A stretch of 64,000 bases of DNA from the NCBI RefSeq assembly GCF_902635505.1, contig NC_045432.1, positions 77,551,051 through 77,615,050 of the forward strand, read 5' to 3'. Position numbers and translations under genes: made by a program. The first letter of the stretch is position 1; each line of letters begins with the position of its first letter. Shown here in pieces: positions 51,101 to 61,446 of the stretch. The DNA comes from Sarcophilus harrisii. Lineage: Eukaryota; Chordata; Mammalia; Dasyuromorphia; Dasyuridae. Under the pieces are notes generated by a model, which saw only the letters and a program-made list of their open reading frames with translations, was not told the origin of the DNA and did not search any database.

Positions 51101-54100
51101 CACTTACCGTGTGTTCAAGACCGTCAACCGCAGGGCCGATGCCTACCCCTTCGCCCAGGACTTCTCCGAAGGGGAGAGCTCGGGCACCAAGGAGGTGTCT
51201 ATCTGGTGCAGCAACGACTACCTGGGCATGAGCCGGCATCCCAGCGTGCTGCAGGCCACACAGTGAGTGTCGAGGGCGCCCCTTTCACCAGAACGAGTTA
51301 GGGTTGCTAAGCCAGAAGAAGTATCTCTAAACAGGAAGTCAGGCAACATTGATTCAGCGCCTACTGTATGCCAGGCCCTATGTTAAGCATTGGGGACAAA
51401 AGATAGGCAAAAGACAGGGAGTGACAGCAGACAAATAACTGGGTTCCAATGAGCCATATCCAAGATGGAAATAAACAGGAGAAAGGCACATGAGTGAGGA
51501 GAAGCCGGGCAAGATTCCCTGTTCTAAGTGGGATTGTAGCTAGGACCTGAAAGCAGCCAGGGCAGCCAGGAGGCAGAGAGGGGAAGGAGGGACCTGTGCC
51601 AGGAGGGATGTAGATCTCCAGGGAGGAGATGGAGGATCCTGGAGGAACAGCAGGGGGCCAGTGGCACCGTAGCAAAGACTGGGTGTCGGGGACAGAGGTG
51701 TAAGAAGCCGGGACTAAAGGAGGGGGGGCAGGTCAGGCCCAACAGAGGACTTTGTAGGTGATCCTGAAGGCAACAGGGAGTCACTGGGGTTTATTGAGCA
51801 GGGGAGTGAATGCTGTGGTCAGACCTTTGATGAATGAAGGATGTATTAGAGGGGAGAGACTGGAGGCGAGCGGCCCCTTGGGCAGCTGTTGCCCTAGTCC
51901 AGACATCAGAGGATGAGGGCCTATGGGAGGGTGAGCAGCAAGCTTAGAGAGAAAGGGGTGGATTTGATAGTACAAAGATGAAATCCCAGGCCTTGGCAGC
52001 AGCTTGGATGAGGCAGGGGGTGAGAGTGAGGAGTCCAGGATGACTCCTGGGGTGTCAGCTGGATGGTATCGCCCCCCCGCCCCAGTCACAGGGAGGGGAC
52101 AATGGGGAGGATTTGGGGAAAGATGAGACTCTGGTCTCGGGACCCAGGATCTTGGGCATTTGAGAAGTCTGGGGCAGCAGGCGGGCCTGGATTCAAATCC
52201 CAGCCTGGCTGTTTTCTACTGGGGACCTTGTTCTCCTCTGTAAAGTGAGTTGGCAGAACGAGCCCTCCAGCCGCGAGCCCCTTGGCAGGGACGACAGACC
52301 CTCGGGACGGGCTCGAGGCCGGAGCCCAAGGACGTGCTCCTCTCCCAGCTGCAGAATCTTAGTCTCTGAACATCAGAATGAGAGAGCCAGAGGCCCCCAT
52401 GTTAGCATGTCACAGAGCAGCCCAGCAAGGCTCCAACTCGGGCCTAGCTCAGACTCCAGGCCGGGCCTGACAAAAGTGCAAGGCTGCCATGTTGAAAGGA
52501 ATGGATTTGGTGTTGAGGAACGGGTGTGACCTTGGAGAGGCCTTTCCAGACTCGGCCTGTTTTCTGACCTGTAAATAAGGAGGGTTGGATCACCTAAGCT
52601 CCAAGTTCTCCTCCAGTTCTAAATCTATAGTCCTTAGAACATTCCCAGAACCAGAAAACAGACTCAGAATTGGAGTTGAGCCCCGGCCTTCTTAACTTTA
52701 AGCCTGGGCCTTTAGTACTGTGTCATGCTACCTGGCACACGAGAGAAGACTTTCTAGAGAACTTCCCGGAGAACGTTCAAGCCACAGATGAAAAGGCCCA
52801 CCTCCTGTGCAGAGAACTCCTAGGGCCTGCTTGGCTTGGCCATGCCCCCCAGCCTAGGCTCCCCCCCACAAGGCTCTGCACTTCTCTGTTTCTTTGCTAG
52901 GGACACCCTGAAGCAGCTCGGAGTCGGAGCTGGTGGGACACGTAACATCTCCGGCACAAGCCAGTTCCACGTGGTCCTGGAGCAGGAGCTGGCCGACCTT
53001 CACCACAAGGACGCCGCCCTTCTCTTCTCCTCCTGCTTTGTGGCCAACGACTCGACCCTGTTCACCCTCGCGAAGACCCTGCCCGGTGAGCTCCTGGGAA
53101 AGTGGCCGTTCAGCCCCATGGTTAACTTGTATGGGTGAATGAATGTCCGTACCACACTCTCCCCAGGAGAATGGGAGCTTTCTGAGGGCGGGGGCTTTGT
53201 TTTTGTCTTAGAACGGTACCAGGCACACAGTGGGTGCCTGATATGTGTTTGCCCAATGCGTGGAAGCGGCAAATAAAAGAATGGGTGGAAACGGGACAAA
53301 TCTGGCGACACGGTTAAAAGAATCGCACAGATTTCACCTGGATAGGAACAAGAGGGAGGGGGGGAGGAGGGAGAGGGAAAAAGCATGGAGCACACAGCCT
53401 TACAAAAATGGACGCTGGCAACTAGTGTTAAGTGTGCTTGGGAAAACAGAGCGCTACTGAGGGAAAAACAGAAAAGCCAGGCCCCAAGGAGGAGCCCCAA
53501 GGGAAGCGGGGGGCCGGCGGGCTGCGGGCAGGAGGAGAAGGGCTTCTCCTTCGGACTCTGCCATTCCCTCCTGTCCGGGACTTTGGGCAAGGGCTGGCCT
53601 GGCTCCCAGGCTGCTTCTTCGGTAGGAGGAAAGGCTCGACCTGATTGATCTCCAAGCTCCTTCTTGGTTTGGGATTCCATAAGTGGAAGAAGCAGAGGGG
53701 CCCCCAAAGCTGGCTCAGCTCCGCTCAGCCCTGCCTGGCCTCCCCCAGACTTGCCAGGGGCTGGGGAGAGATAAGGGATGGGCCAGGGACTGATGGGCTC
53801 TTCTCCCCCTGCCGCAGGATGTGAGATCTACTCGGATGCAGGCAATCATGCCTCCATGATCCAGGGCATCCGCAACAGCGGGGTCCCCAAGTTTGTTTTC
53901 CGGCACAATGACCCCGCACATCTGGAGGAGCTGCTGAGCAAAGCTGAGCCCCTGACACCCAAGATCGTGGCCTTCGAGACTGTGCACTCCATGGACGGTA
54001 AGAAGGGGGCTGGCGCCCAGGGCCAGAGGCGGACACTCACGCTGCCTTATTTCCCCACTAGGGACACAGCCCACCCTCTCCCTACCTCATTTCACCAAGG

Positions 54101-57100
54101 ATGACAACATGCCATGTCCCGCTGGCTTATTTTTCCAACAGTGTCTTAACCATCCCACTTATCACTCCAAGGGAAAGATACCCAACCATCCCACTGCCAT
54201 ATTTCTGCAACAGACACTTATCACTCCAAGGGAAAGATACCCAACCATCCCACTGCCATATTTCTGCAACAGACACTTTTCTTGCCCGTCCCACTCATTT
54301 TCCCAATCCGGCAAGCACAGAAGTCCAACCGTGTCACTCCCCTGCTCAGGAAGCTTCAGTGACTCCCCATTGCCTCTAGGACAAAAGACAGATTCCTCAG
54401 CCTAGCATTAAGGCCATTCGCGGTTGGATCCAAACCCCCCTTTCCAGGCTTCCTGCGCGTCCCTCCCCCTCATGCACTCTCCGTTCCAGTCAGGGTGGGC
54501 CTCTTTGCTGCTCTGCCAACTTGGCATCCCATCACTTGCCACTTCGTAGGGGTCTATTTCTCCACGTGAGCACACTCACCCCTGACCTCCGCCTCTTGGC
54601 GCTCTTAGCTGTGGGCGGCTCCTACGCCACCTCCTATAGGAAGCCTTTCCTGATGCCCCCGTCCACATTCTGAGGATTTCCTTCTCCGTTCTGTTCCTGT
54701 GCTAGATCCGCTCGGTAGAACGGAGAAGGCAGGGGCTGTTTGGAGAGCCCGTGGGGAGCACGTTCATCAGGGGTTATTAGACTGGACCAGAGAGAGGCCC
54801 ACATCATCCCACTGCCCGGGCAACACACAATATCCTAACTCTCCTATTGCCTTTCCTCAAAGCAAAGCCACAGTACTGTAGCCGTCCCATACTGTGGCCG
54901 TCCCATACCGTAGCCGTCCCACTGCCTCACAGGCCGGATTTCAGTTAGCTCCTTTACCCCGATTACGTGCCAGACGCCGTGCAAAGGGCTGGGGACATGG
55001 GGATGACCAAACAAAGCAACCATTCGATGCTCTCTCTCTTCCAAAGAATTGGTCAAGTGGGCATGGAAACCAACAGCCGAGGCTGGGGTCCACCTGGCTG
55101 ACAGAAGGAAGGGCGCCGGGGGAGGAAACTTATCTGGGAGTGGGGAGGGACAGGCTGATGCGCTGCACAGCTGCCAGCCTTTGGTCCTGTGCTGCCCTCC
55201 CTCTTCCTCCCCTTCCCTCTGTCTCTACTCCCTCCCTCCCCTTCTCTTTCTTCTCTTCTCCTCTCTCTCTCTCTCTCTCCCCCTCCTTCTGCTCTCTCCC
55301 TTTTCATCCCAATATATTTCTGTTTCTCTTTTGCTCTCCCTGCCCCCCCCCCCCCGGGTCTGTCTGTCTCTCCCTCCGTTTCTATTTCTGGAACCTGAGC
55401 TGTTTGCCAGTCTGAGTGCATCATCCGGCTCCTTTGCTCCCCCCCCCCCCAGGTGCCATCTGCCCCCTGGAGGAGATGTGCGACATAGCCCACAAATACG
55501 GGGCCTTGACTTTTGTGGACGAGGTGCACGCCGTCGGCCTGTATGGTTCGCGGGGTGCCGGGATCGGCGAGCGTGATGGCGTCATGCACAAGATCGACAT
55601 TGTCTCCGGGACCCTGGGTGAGCTTCCTCGGAGGGAGAAGGGGAGATCCCGGGACAGGCTGAGGGCCTCTACGGCCCTTCCCGCCTCCTGCCTGAGGCTT
55701 CCACAGTGACCACGTTGGGTGGGTGGGGCGCCGAGGTGGGGGCTCTTACATCTCTCCACCCCTCCTTCCAAGTCCCATCTCTGGCTGCCCAAAGACACCG
55801 CTGTGCACGTGGGCGGCCCAGCTGGGAAGCACATTTTTGCTAGAAATCAGAGGGCTTAGAAGCTGGCAGAGACCTTGGGGGGCATCTACACCAACTGCCT
55901 CATTTTGGAGATGAGGGCATCAAGGAGGGAACAGAGGAAATCAGTAGCAGAGGCAGGATTTGAACCCAGGGCCTGTGACTGTTTTGGGGTCTTCAGCTGA
56001 AGATCCAGAAAACACGGCTAGTGACTCCCATGGGTTCTTTTCCTGGGAAGTCAGTGGGCTTTACCGTGGATTCAGGGGACTGAGCTGGGCATCGGGGGGG
56101 GGTGCACAGGACACCAAAGGTGACCCGTCAATTTAAAGGATCTTGTTGGAAACTTAGGAGATTTATGGGTGAAAGCAGAATGTAGGTGGGGATGTGGAGC
56201 CTGAGGTTAGAGGGCCCCAGGCCACAGTGGCACCCCGGGGAGGCTCCCATTCTCCCAGGAAGCTGAGAGCCTTAAGGGCATGGCGATTCTCCAAGGGAGG
56301 AAGGGAGTCCTCGAGGCTGCGGGAGTCCTGAGCCAAGCTTTAAAGGTCTGGCCCGGGAAAGGGTGGTGACGGGATTCCGCCAGCTTCAGCTGTCCCCGCC
56401 ACATGGGGCCCCAGGGCCGTGGGGAAGGCACTGGGCCCATCGAACAGCTGGCTGGGCCACGCCCTGGTCCCCTGGCTCCAATCGGCCTGGGCAGACATGG
56501 CAGATGAGCTCCCGGGGCCCCGGGGCCCCTAATCATCCCCAGACAGGCCCTTATCACAGCTCCTGGGCCCCCACCGGGGCCTCGAGGAGACGCCACGTAT
56601 CCCACAGAACAAGCCTCTAAAGATGGGCTGACTCCTTCCTCCCCCACACCCTCTGACCTTTCTGCAGACCACTGAACCCCCGCTTTCCCTCCTCCTCGTT
56701 TCTTGCTCCTCCAAATTCTGTCCTGTCTCACATTCCTTCTTCTCTTCTGTTTTTCTGGCCTCTCCCTTCCTGCCTCTGTCAACTCTCCTTCATTCAAGAG
56801 ACACTGACTTTTGCTACTTCTCCCTGCTCCTTGTACATACAGAGTTAGTAAATCCCAAGGTGGGGGGGAACGGGGAAGAAAATTCTGAGCTGGGGGGAGC
56901 CTTGAGGGACGGGAGGCAGGAAGTGCGGCCTCCCTCCTCTTTCACCCTTCCGGGCAGATGACAGACTTCTTCCCCTCCCTCTCTCTCTCTCACAGGGAAG
57001 GCCTTTGGCTGCATCGGGGGTTACATCGCCAGTACCCGTGACTTGGTGGACACCGTGCGCTCCTATGCCGCCGGCTTCATTTTTACCACCTCCCTGCCCC

Positions 57101-60100
57101 CCATGGTGCTGGCCGGGGCTCTGGCCTCTGTGCGCATCCTCAAGGGCAAGGAGGGCCAAGCCCTGCGCCGCGCTCACCAGCGCAACGTCCGCCACATGCG
57201 CCAACTGCTCATGGACAAGGGGCTTCCCGTCATCGCCTGCCCCAGTCACATCATCCCTATCCGGGTGAGGGAAGCCCCGGGTGACCCCTCCCCTGCCTCC
57301 CCACACCCCTTCTCTTCCTTTGAGGCTCAGGGCAGGTGCCGGCCTCATCTGTCTATTTCGGAGAAGCCCACCCCGGCCTCCAGCTCCCAGATCCTTCTCT
57401 CTTCTGAGCTGCTCAGAAAGGGGCCAGGGACACCAGGAATAGGCACTGCCCGCCCCCCCCCCCCGAGTCCCGCCTAAGCCCGCTGCTCTTCCGGAGCTGA
57501 GGTGAGGGCAGGAGGGGCTCGAGGAGGCGTGAGGCTGAATGACGTACCATTGAGTGAGTGAATGAGTAGAACAGATGGTCGAGTAAATTAAGGCGCGAAG
57601 GAGTGAATGAGTAAAAGGCGTGTGAATAGTGACGGAAGAAAGGGCAAGAGGAGTTAGTGACTAAGAGAGCACAGGAGAGAAAAACACACCCCCTCAGTCG
57701 GTACTGCCAGAGAACCAGCCGGGGCGGGCTCGGTGCGTGCGTGGAGGTTGGGCGACCCCCGGCCTCTTGCCATTTAAGCCTGGGCAAATCACTTCCTGCC
57801 TTCGGAACCCAGTTTTTTCCTGTGTAAAGAGTGGGCAGTTCTAAGGAGGCAGGCCTCACTGACATAGTGACACACTCGCCACACCACACTGGCTCCATGG
57901 GGCCGTCCCACGGACGAAGGCTTAGCCCTGTTCCGATTGGCCCAACGGGGCTGCCCGCCAAGCACATTTCAGCTCAATGTAGGGAAAAGCTTTCTGAACG
58001 TGGAATGGACTCCCTCGGCAGGTAGTGAGTTCCCTATCCCTGAAGGTCTCTAAGAAAAGCTGGATGACCACCTATTGGGCTGTCAGAGAGGGGGCACCTC
58101 TTCCGGGAGGCTGAGATCTGATGAGAGAAGGGACTAGGGTGGCTGAGCCTATGTCCTCTCCCGTGGCCTCAGGTTGGGGATGCTGCCCTCAACAGCCGAG
58201 TGTGTGACCTGCTGATCTCCAAGTACAACATCTACGTGCAGGCCATCAACTATCCCACAGTGCCCCGGGGTGAGGAGCTCCTGAGACTGGCACCTTCTCC
58301 TCACCACACCCCCCAGATGATGGACTACTTCGTGGGTAAGTTTTCACTCCCCACCCAGCTTCCCTCCCTACTTCTGGCCCGGCCCGCCACGGCCCTCCCG
58401 GGCCCAAGGGGGCTTCCCTTTAACCGAGCCCCGGAGAGAAGAGACTGGCTTGAGCCTAGACTCAGACTGTGTGTGTAGATACTGAGGAGGGGCTGGGGGC
58501 GGGGCTCACAGGGGGAGTGGATGACCCACTGTCCATATTTTCAAAGCTGAGAGAGGGAGAGGGACAGAGGGGGGAGGAAAAAAGACAGAGATGGGGGGAG
58601 ACAGAGACAGGGGAGGGAGAGAAAGGGAAGAGGGAGAGACGGGGAAGAGGGAGAGACAGAGACAGAGGGGGGAGAGAGAGAGAAAGGGAAGGGAGAGAAA
58701 GAAAAAGGGAAGAGGGAGAGAGACAGAAAGGAGAGGGAAAGAGACAGAGGGGGGAAGAGAGGGGTGGGGGGAAGGAAGGGGAGACAAAGAATAACGGAGC
58801 TGAGAGGCCGCTCGGAGGTCTGGCTGGAGTCCAATCCCCTCATTTCCCAGATGAAGACCTGGGGTGCATGGGTTCAAATCCCACCCCGGCCCTCTGTGCA
58901 TGGCTGGGCCTTTCTATGGCTTTCTCTCCAACACGATACACCCCAGCTCACAGACGCTGCACTTCAGGACTGGCCGAGCACTGCCCTCCCACCGACCCCT
59001 TGAGCTCCCTATTTTGCAGATGAGAAAACTGAGAATGAGAGGTTAAGTGGCTGCCCAGGGTCCCACAGTTAGCATTCCAGGAGCTGAAATTCAAATCTGG
59101 GGCCTTGGACAAGAGAGCCGGACAGAGACAGCAAGGGGGCCAGGAGGCAGGCGTGGCGGGAGCTACGGGAAGGGGGGACCTCAGGAAGGAAGGAAAGGCG
59201 CAAGATGGGAAGAACAGACACTGAGCCAACTGACTTGGGTCCAAATCCTCCTCGAGACCCTGGCTCTGTGGCCACAGCCTCAGTTTCTTTCTCTGTCAAA
59301 CAAGGATAAGAGGCCCTGCTGCTGGGAGGAATATTTGGCTAAAGAACGGTCCGGGGTGTCCTAGAAGTTTTAGTGCATTGCAAGCTTTCAGAGCTTGGAG
59401 ACGCCCCGATTCTGTGACGTGACGTATGAAAGGGATGGAGAGACAAAGCTGCGGAGGGGGAGGGGCCAGACAGAGGCCAGGCACGGGAGGCAGGGCACAT
59501 TTCGGGTCTTGGGAGCGATGGACGCCGAGAGAACCCCAATGGGCTAACGGGGACTCAGGGTTGGGGATCACGTCTGGGTGGGTGGGACTCTAGCCAAACA
59601 ACTCCTGGGGGGCGTGGCCCTTTGGGCTCCGAGGGGCTCCTCCGTTCCACAGACATGAAGGGTCTCAGCACATAAGAGACCATGGGGTGACATTCCCACA
59701 GAGCAACGTTGTCAGTGTTGGGCTGTCAGAGCAGAAGGGAGTTTAGAGGAGATCTGCTCTAAGCCCCTCATTTTGCAGAGGGGGAGACTGAGGCCCAGAG
59801 GGGCCCACCACACGCCAAGGGCGGAACCGGGCTGGGGCCCGGCTCTCTGAGCCCGCTGCGCTTGCCGGGCACACGGCCGACATCGGCGAGATGGCCGCCC
59901 TGCCCAGTGGAGGAGTCCACTCTGCGTGACCGTGTCCCCTTGGTGTTCCCCCCTTCTTAGCGAGACAAAGGAGGCGGGAGGGAGAAAAACCAGATGTTCG
60001 ACAACTGAAAAAGCTCACGCTGAATTAGTATATTTTTTTAAAGAGCGCTGGGCCTGGGTCCCAGCCCAGCGCTGTCATGTGTGCAGCCCGGCCTTCTCTC

Positions 60101-60682
60101 TGAACCTCAGTTTGGTTCTTGCTAAAATCAAAAATGGGAAATGGTTTCTAAGGGTCTTTCTGGTACCGACATCATGACCTAACATCATTTCCCTGCACTA
60201 GACTTGTGTCCTCATCTGTAGGAAAAAAAAGGGGGGGGGGACAGCACTTCCAATCCCTGCTTCTGGGAGAAATGGAGGGTAGTGGCTTATTCAGGTTTGA
60301 GAGCAGAGGCAGGTAAGAAAGCAGCACCCGTCGGGTGAGCTTCGGGGATGGTGGGCGAAGGGGCCACCAGATGGCCTAAGGAGAAGCAGACCAGCTACTC
60401 TGGAAGGGGAGCTAGCCAGCTCTCAGGCCCATTGGTGGCAGGATGGCTCCGATGATAAGGAGCGGACTCTGAGTCTACAGATGTCTAACGGAGGGTCTCC
60501 CTGCTATCGTTCCCACAGACAAACTGCTTGAGGCCTGGATTGAAGTGGGCTTGCCCCTCCAGGACATCCCTTCTGCCGCCTGCAACTTCTGCCATCGCCC
60601 TGTGCACTTTGACCTCATGAGCGAGTGGGAACGCTCTTACTTCGGAAACATGGGCCCTCAATATGTCACCGTGTTTGCCTAA
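47989..60682 (+). CDS. ALAS2: 5-aminolevulinate synthase, erythroid (ALAS2), complete
   Basis: Ten coding exons (47989-48157, 48450-48572, 50283-50405, 51037-51262, 52901-53085, 53818-53997, 55453-55617, 56996-57264, 58173-58335, 60519-60682) join to 1767 nt, 588 residues; human has 587. It is a mitochondrial PLP enzyme condensing glycine and succinyl-CoA to 5-aminolevulinate, the first step of haem synthesis. The N-terminal presequence carries Cys-Pro haem-regulatory motifs at 8-9, 33-34 and 66-67. The core has [23 protein letters not shown] and the PLP lysine in GTLGKAFG (Lys392; human Lys391). The C-terminus [12 protein letters not shown] matches the human tail apart from two changes. All introns are GT-AG. 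The start is the first ATG of exon 2, directly after the splice junction. Expected control is GATA1/KLF1 for transcription and the exon-1 IRE for translation. Confidence 0.98.
48450..48572 (+). other. ALAS2: ALAS2 exon 3
   Basis: Acceptor TGGAATAG, donor ACCAG/GTAAGA. Encodes the third Cys-Pro motif (KGQCPFM) and the '[15 protein letters not shown]' segment. Confidence 0.95.
48573..50282 (+). other. ALAS2: ALAS2 intron 3
   Basis: Contains MIR-like pieces at about 49080-49210 ('cctcagtttccttatctgta') and 49840-50100, and an A/T microsatellite at 50160-50222. No additional exon seen. Confidence 0.6.
50160..50222 (+). repeat. (AT)n microsatellite
   Basis: ATATATAT runs with TTATATTCTATTA interruptions, 60 bp before exon 4. 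Confidence 0.9.
50283..50405 (+). other. ALAS2: ALAS2 exon 4
   Basis: Acceptor TTCCCCTCTAG, donor TCTG/GTAGGT; 123 bp, so skipping keeps frame. The first half differs greatly from human; the end ([12 protein letters not shown]) is conserved. Human ALAS2 has isoforms without this exon. Confidence 0.93.
50580..50960 (+). repeat. Purine-rich tract in ALAS2 intron 4
   Basis: GA-rich, about 380 bp, ending less than 100 bp before exon 5. Confidence 0.88.
51037..51262 (+). other. ALAS2: ALAS2 exon 5
   Basis: Acceptor CTCCACAG, donor ACACA/GTGAGT. Encodes the start of the catalytic core: [12 protein letters not shown] and [13 protein letters not shown]. Confidence 0.96.
51350..52060 (+). repeat. 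Ancient repeat copy in ALAS2 intron 5
   Basis: Begins 'gcgcctactgtatgccaggc' and continues with 'tagctaggacctgaaagcag', 'actttgtaggtgatcctgaa' and 'gagcaggggagtgaatgctg'. Same family as 12546-14480. Confidence 0.6.
52061..52900 (+). other. ALAS2: Rest of ALAS2 intron 5
   Basis: MIR-like pieces near 52170-52250 and 52530-52620. No exon seen. Confidence 0.5.
52901..53085 (+). other. ALAS2: ALAS2 exon 6
   Basis: Acceptor TTTGCTAG, donor CCCG/GTGAGC. Encodes [14 protein letters not shown] and the [17 protein letters not shown] segment. Confidence 0.96.
53818..53997 (+). other. ALAS2: ALAS2 exon 7
   Basis: Acceptor CTGCCGCAG, donor GACG/GTAAGA. Encodes [26 protein letters not shown] and FETVHSMDG, all core PLP-fold motifs. 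Confidence 0.97.
54157..54274 (+). repeat. 59-bp tandem duplication in ALAS2 intron 7
   Basis: Two essentially identical 59-bp units, starting ACTTATCACTCC at 54157 and 54216. Confidence 0.93.
54290..54830 (+). repeat. L2-type LINE fragment in ALAS2 intron 7
   Basis: Order: 'gtgtcactcccctgctcagg', 'gtgactccccattgcctcta', 'gcattaaggccattcg', 'aggaagcctttcctgatgcc'. Diverged. Confidence 0.65.
54874..54921 (+). repeat. 16-bp minisatellite, three units
   Basis: TACTGTAGCCGTCCCA and two one-base variants at 54874, 54890 and 54906. Confidence 0.93.
55190..55390 (+). repeat. Polypyrimidine tract in ALAS2 intron 7
   Basis: CTCTCC/CTTCTCC words, with a C run at 55346-55356. It ends about 60 bp before exon 8, followed by a second C run (55440-55450) at the acceptor. 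Confidence 0.88.
55453..55617 (+). other. ALAS2: ALAS2 exon 8
   Basis: The acceptor is a C run followed by AG; donor CTGG/GTGAGC. Encodes [20 protein letters not shown], including the aspartate that contacts the PLP ring nitrogen. Confidence 0.97.
55618..56995 (+). other. ALAS2: ALAS2 intron 8
   Basis: MIR-like piece near 55870-55990, then a G/C-rich, better-preserved-looking block (about 56200-56700) that holds the GATA motif. No exon seen. Confidence 0.5.
56548..56558 (+). promoter_or_regulatory. ALAS2: GATA motif in ALAS2 intron 8
   Basis: CTTATCA (TGATAAG in reverse). Human ALAS2 intron 8 carries an erythroid enhancer with GATA and CACC sites. One motif alone is weak evidence. Confidence 0.35.
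56996..57264 (+). other. ALAS2: ALAS2 exon 9 (PLP lysine)
   Basis: Acceptor TCTCTCACAG, donor CCGG/GTGAGG. Encodes [13 protein letters not shown] with the Schiff-base lysine, [12 protein letters not shown], and PSHIIPIR. Confidence 0.97.
57830..58115 (+). repeat. CR1/L3-type LINE fragment in ALAS2 intron 9
   Basis: Contains 'ctcaatgtagggaaaagctt', 'gtggaatggactccctcggc', 'aggtagtgagttccctatcc', 'gctggatgaccacctattgg', the 3' series of marsupial CR1/L3 copies. Confidence 0.65.
58173..58335 (+). other. ALAS2: ALAS2 exon 10
   Basis: Acceptor TGGCCTCAG, donor GTGG/GTAAGT. Encodes [20 protein letters not shown] and [17 protein letters not shown]. Confidence 0.97.
58545..58790 (+). repeat. Purine-rich tract in ALAS2 intron 10
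   Basis: GAGAGAGACAGGGG words, about 245 bp. Confidence 0.9.
58800..60518 (+). other. ALAS2: Rest of ALAS2 intron 10
   Basis: Several MIR-like pieces (about 58815-58900, 58995-59110, 59725-59850) and a G run near 60231-60240. No further exon seen. Confidence 0.5.
60519..60682 (+). other. ALAS2: ALAS2 last coding exon (11)
   Basis: Acceptor TTCCCACAG. Encodes [20 protein letters not shown] through [17 protein letters not shown] and ends VFA-TAA at 60680-60682. This C-terminal extension is the region where human truncations raise enzyme activity (X-linked protoporphyria). Here it is full length. Confidence 0.97.
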
Positions 60683-60935
60683 TGGCCTGAGAGGGAGAGG
60701 AGAGGCTCCGGGCCCCTCCAGCCCCCTCGGTCCTTTCCAGGGAGTGCGCTAGATCTCTACAAGGGCGGGACCCTCGTGGTCCTGCTTCTCTGTCATCAAG
60801 CATAATTTTCATTTCAGTAATGCTTTGAGGTTTGCATTAGGCTTTCCTATCAGCCACTCCCACTGGGCAATCATCAAAGAGATCATGTATTCCTTTGCTA
60901 ATTCATAGATAATAAACTGCATCCTACAGCCACAT
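60683..60935 (+). terminator. ALAS2: ALAS2 3' untranslated region and poly(A) signal
   Basis: AATAAA at 60911-60916 followed by CTGCATC, as in the human transcript end. Cleavage expected about 15-25 bases later. Confidence 0.85.
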
Positions 60936-61181
60936 ATCTGTTTATTCGCGGGGGGGGGGACACCGAGACACCCAGGCAGGATCTGGGGAGTCCTGGGGGG
61001 GGCCAAGGGGACACTAAAACAAAGAGGGTTTTCTAAGCCTGCTCTGGGCCTTCTGTCAGAGACAGAAGGTCAGAGCGGCAAGGAGGATTAGAGGGCACTC
61101 CGTGGAAAAACTCATTTTACACAGGAGTAAACTGAGGCCCAGCCAGGGGTATCCTAGAATTAGGCTTGCAGGAAATCAGAT

Positions 61182-61446
61182 TCTGTCGTTGAGTCATTTC
61201 AGTCGGATCCAACACTTTGGGACCCTGTTTGGGGCTTTCTGGGCAAAGATGCTGAAGCGGCTTGGGTTTTGCCATTCCCTTTTCCAGCTCGTTTGACAGA
61301 TGAGGAAACTGAGGCAAGCGCACTTAAATGACCAGCTTCAGTTAGCACAGCTAGTAAGTGTCTGAAGCTGACTTTAACTGAGAAACATGAGTCTTCCTGC
61401 CTCCAGGCCCAGCATTCTCTGTGCTGTAGCGCCACCTAGCTGCCCA
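61182..61446 (-). mobile_element. Mar1-type SINE
   Basis: Minus-strand copy: 'tgtcgttgagtcatttcagt', 'tttggggctttctgggcaaa', 'gatgaggaaactgaggcaag', then 'gccacctagctgccc'. It lies between the two gene ends. Confidence 0.85.
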
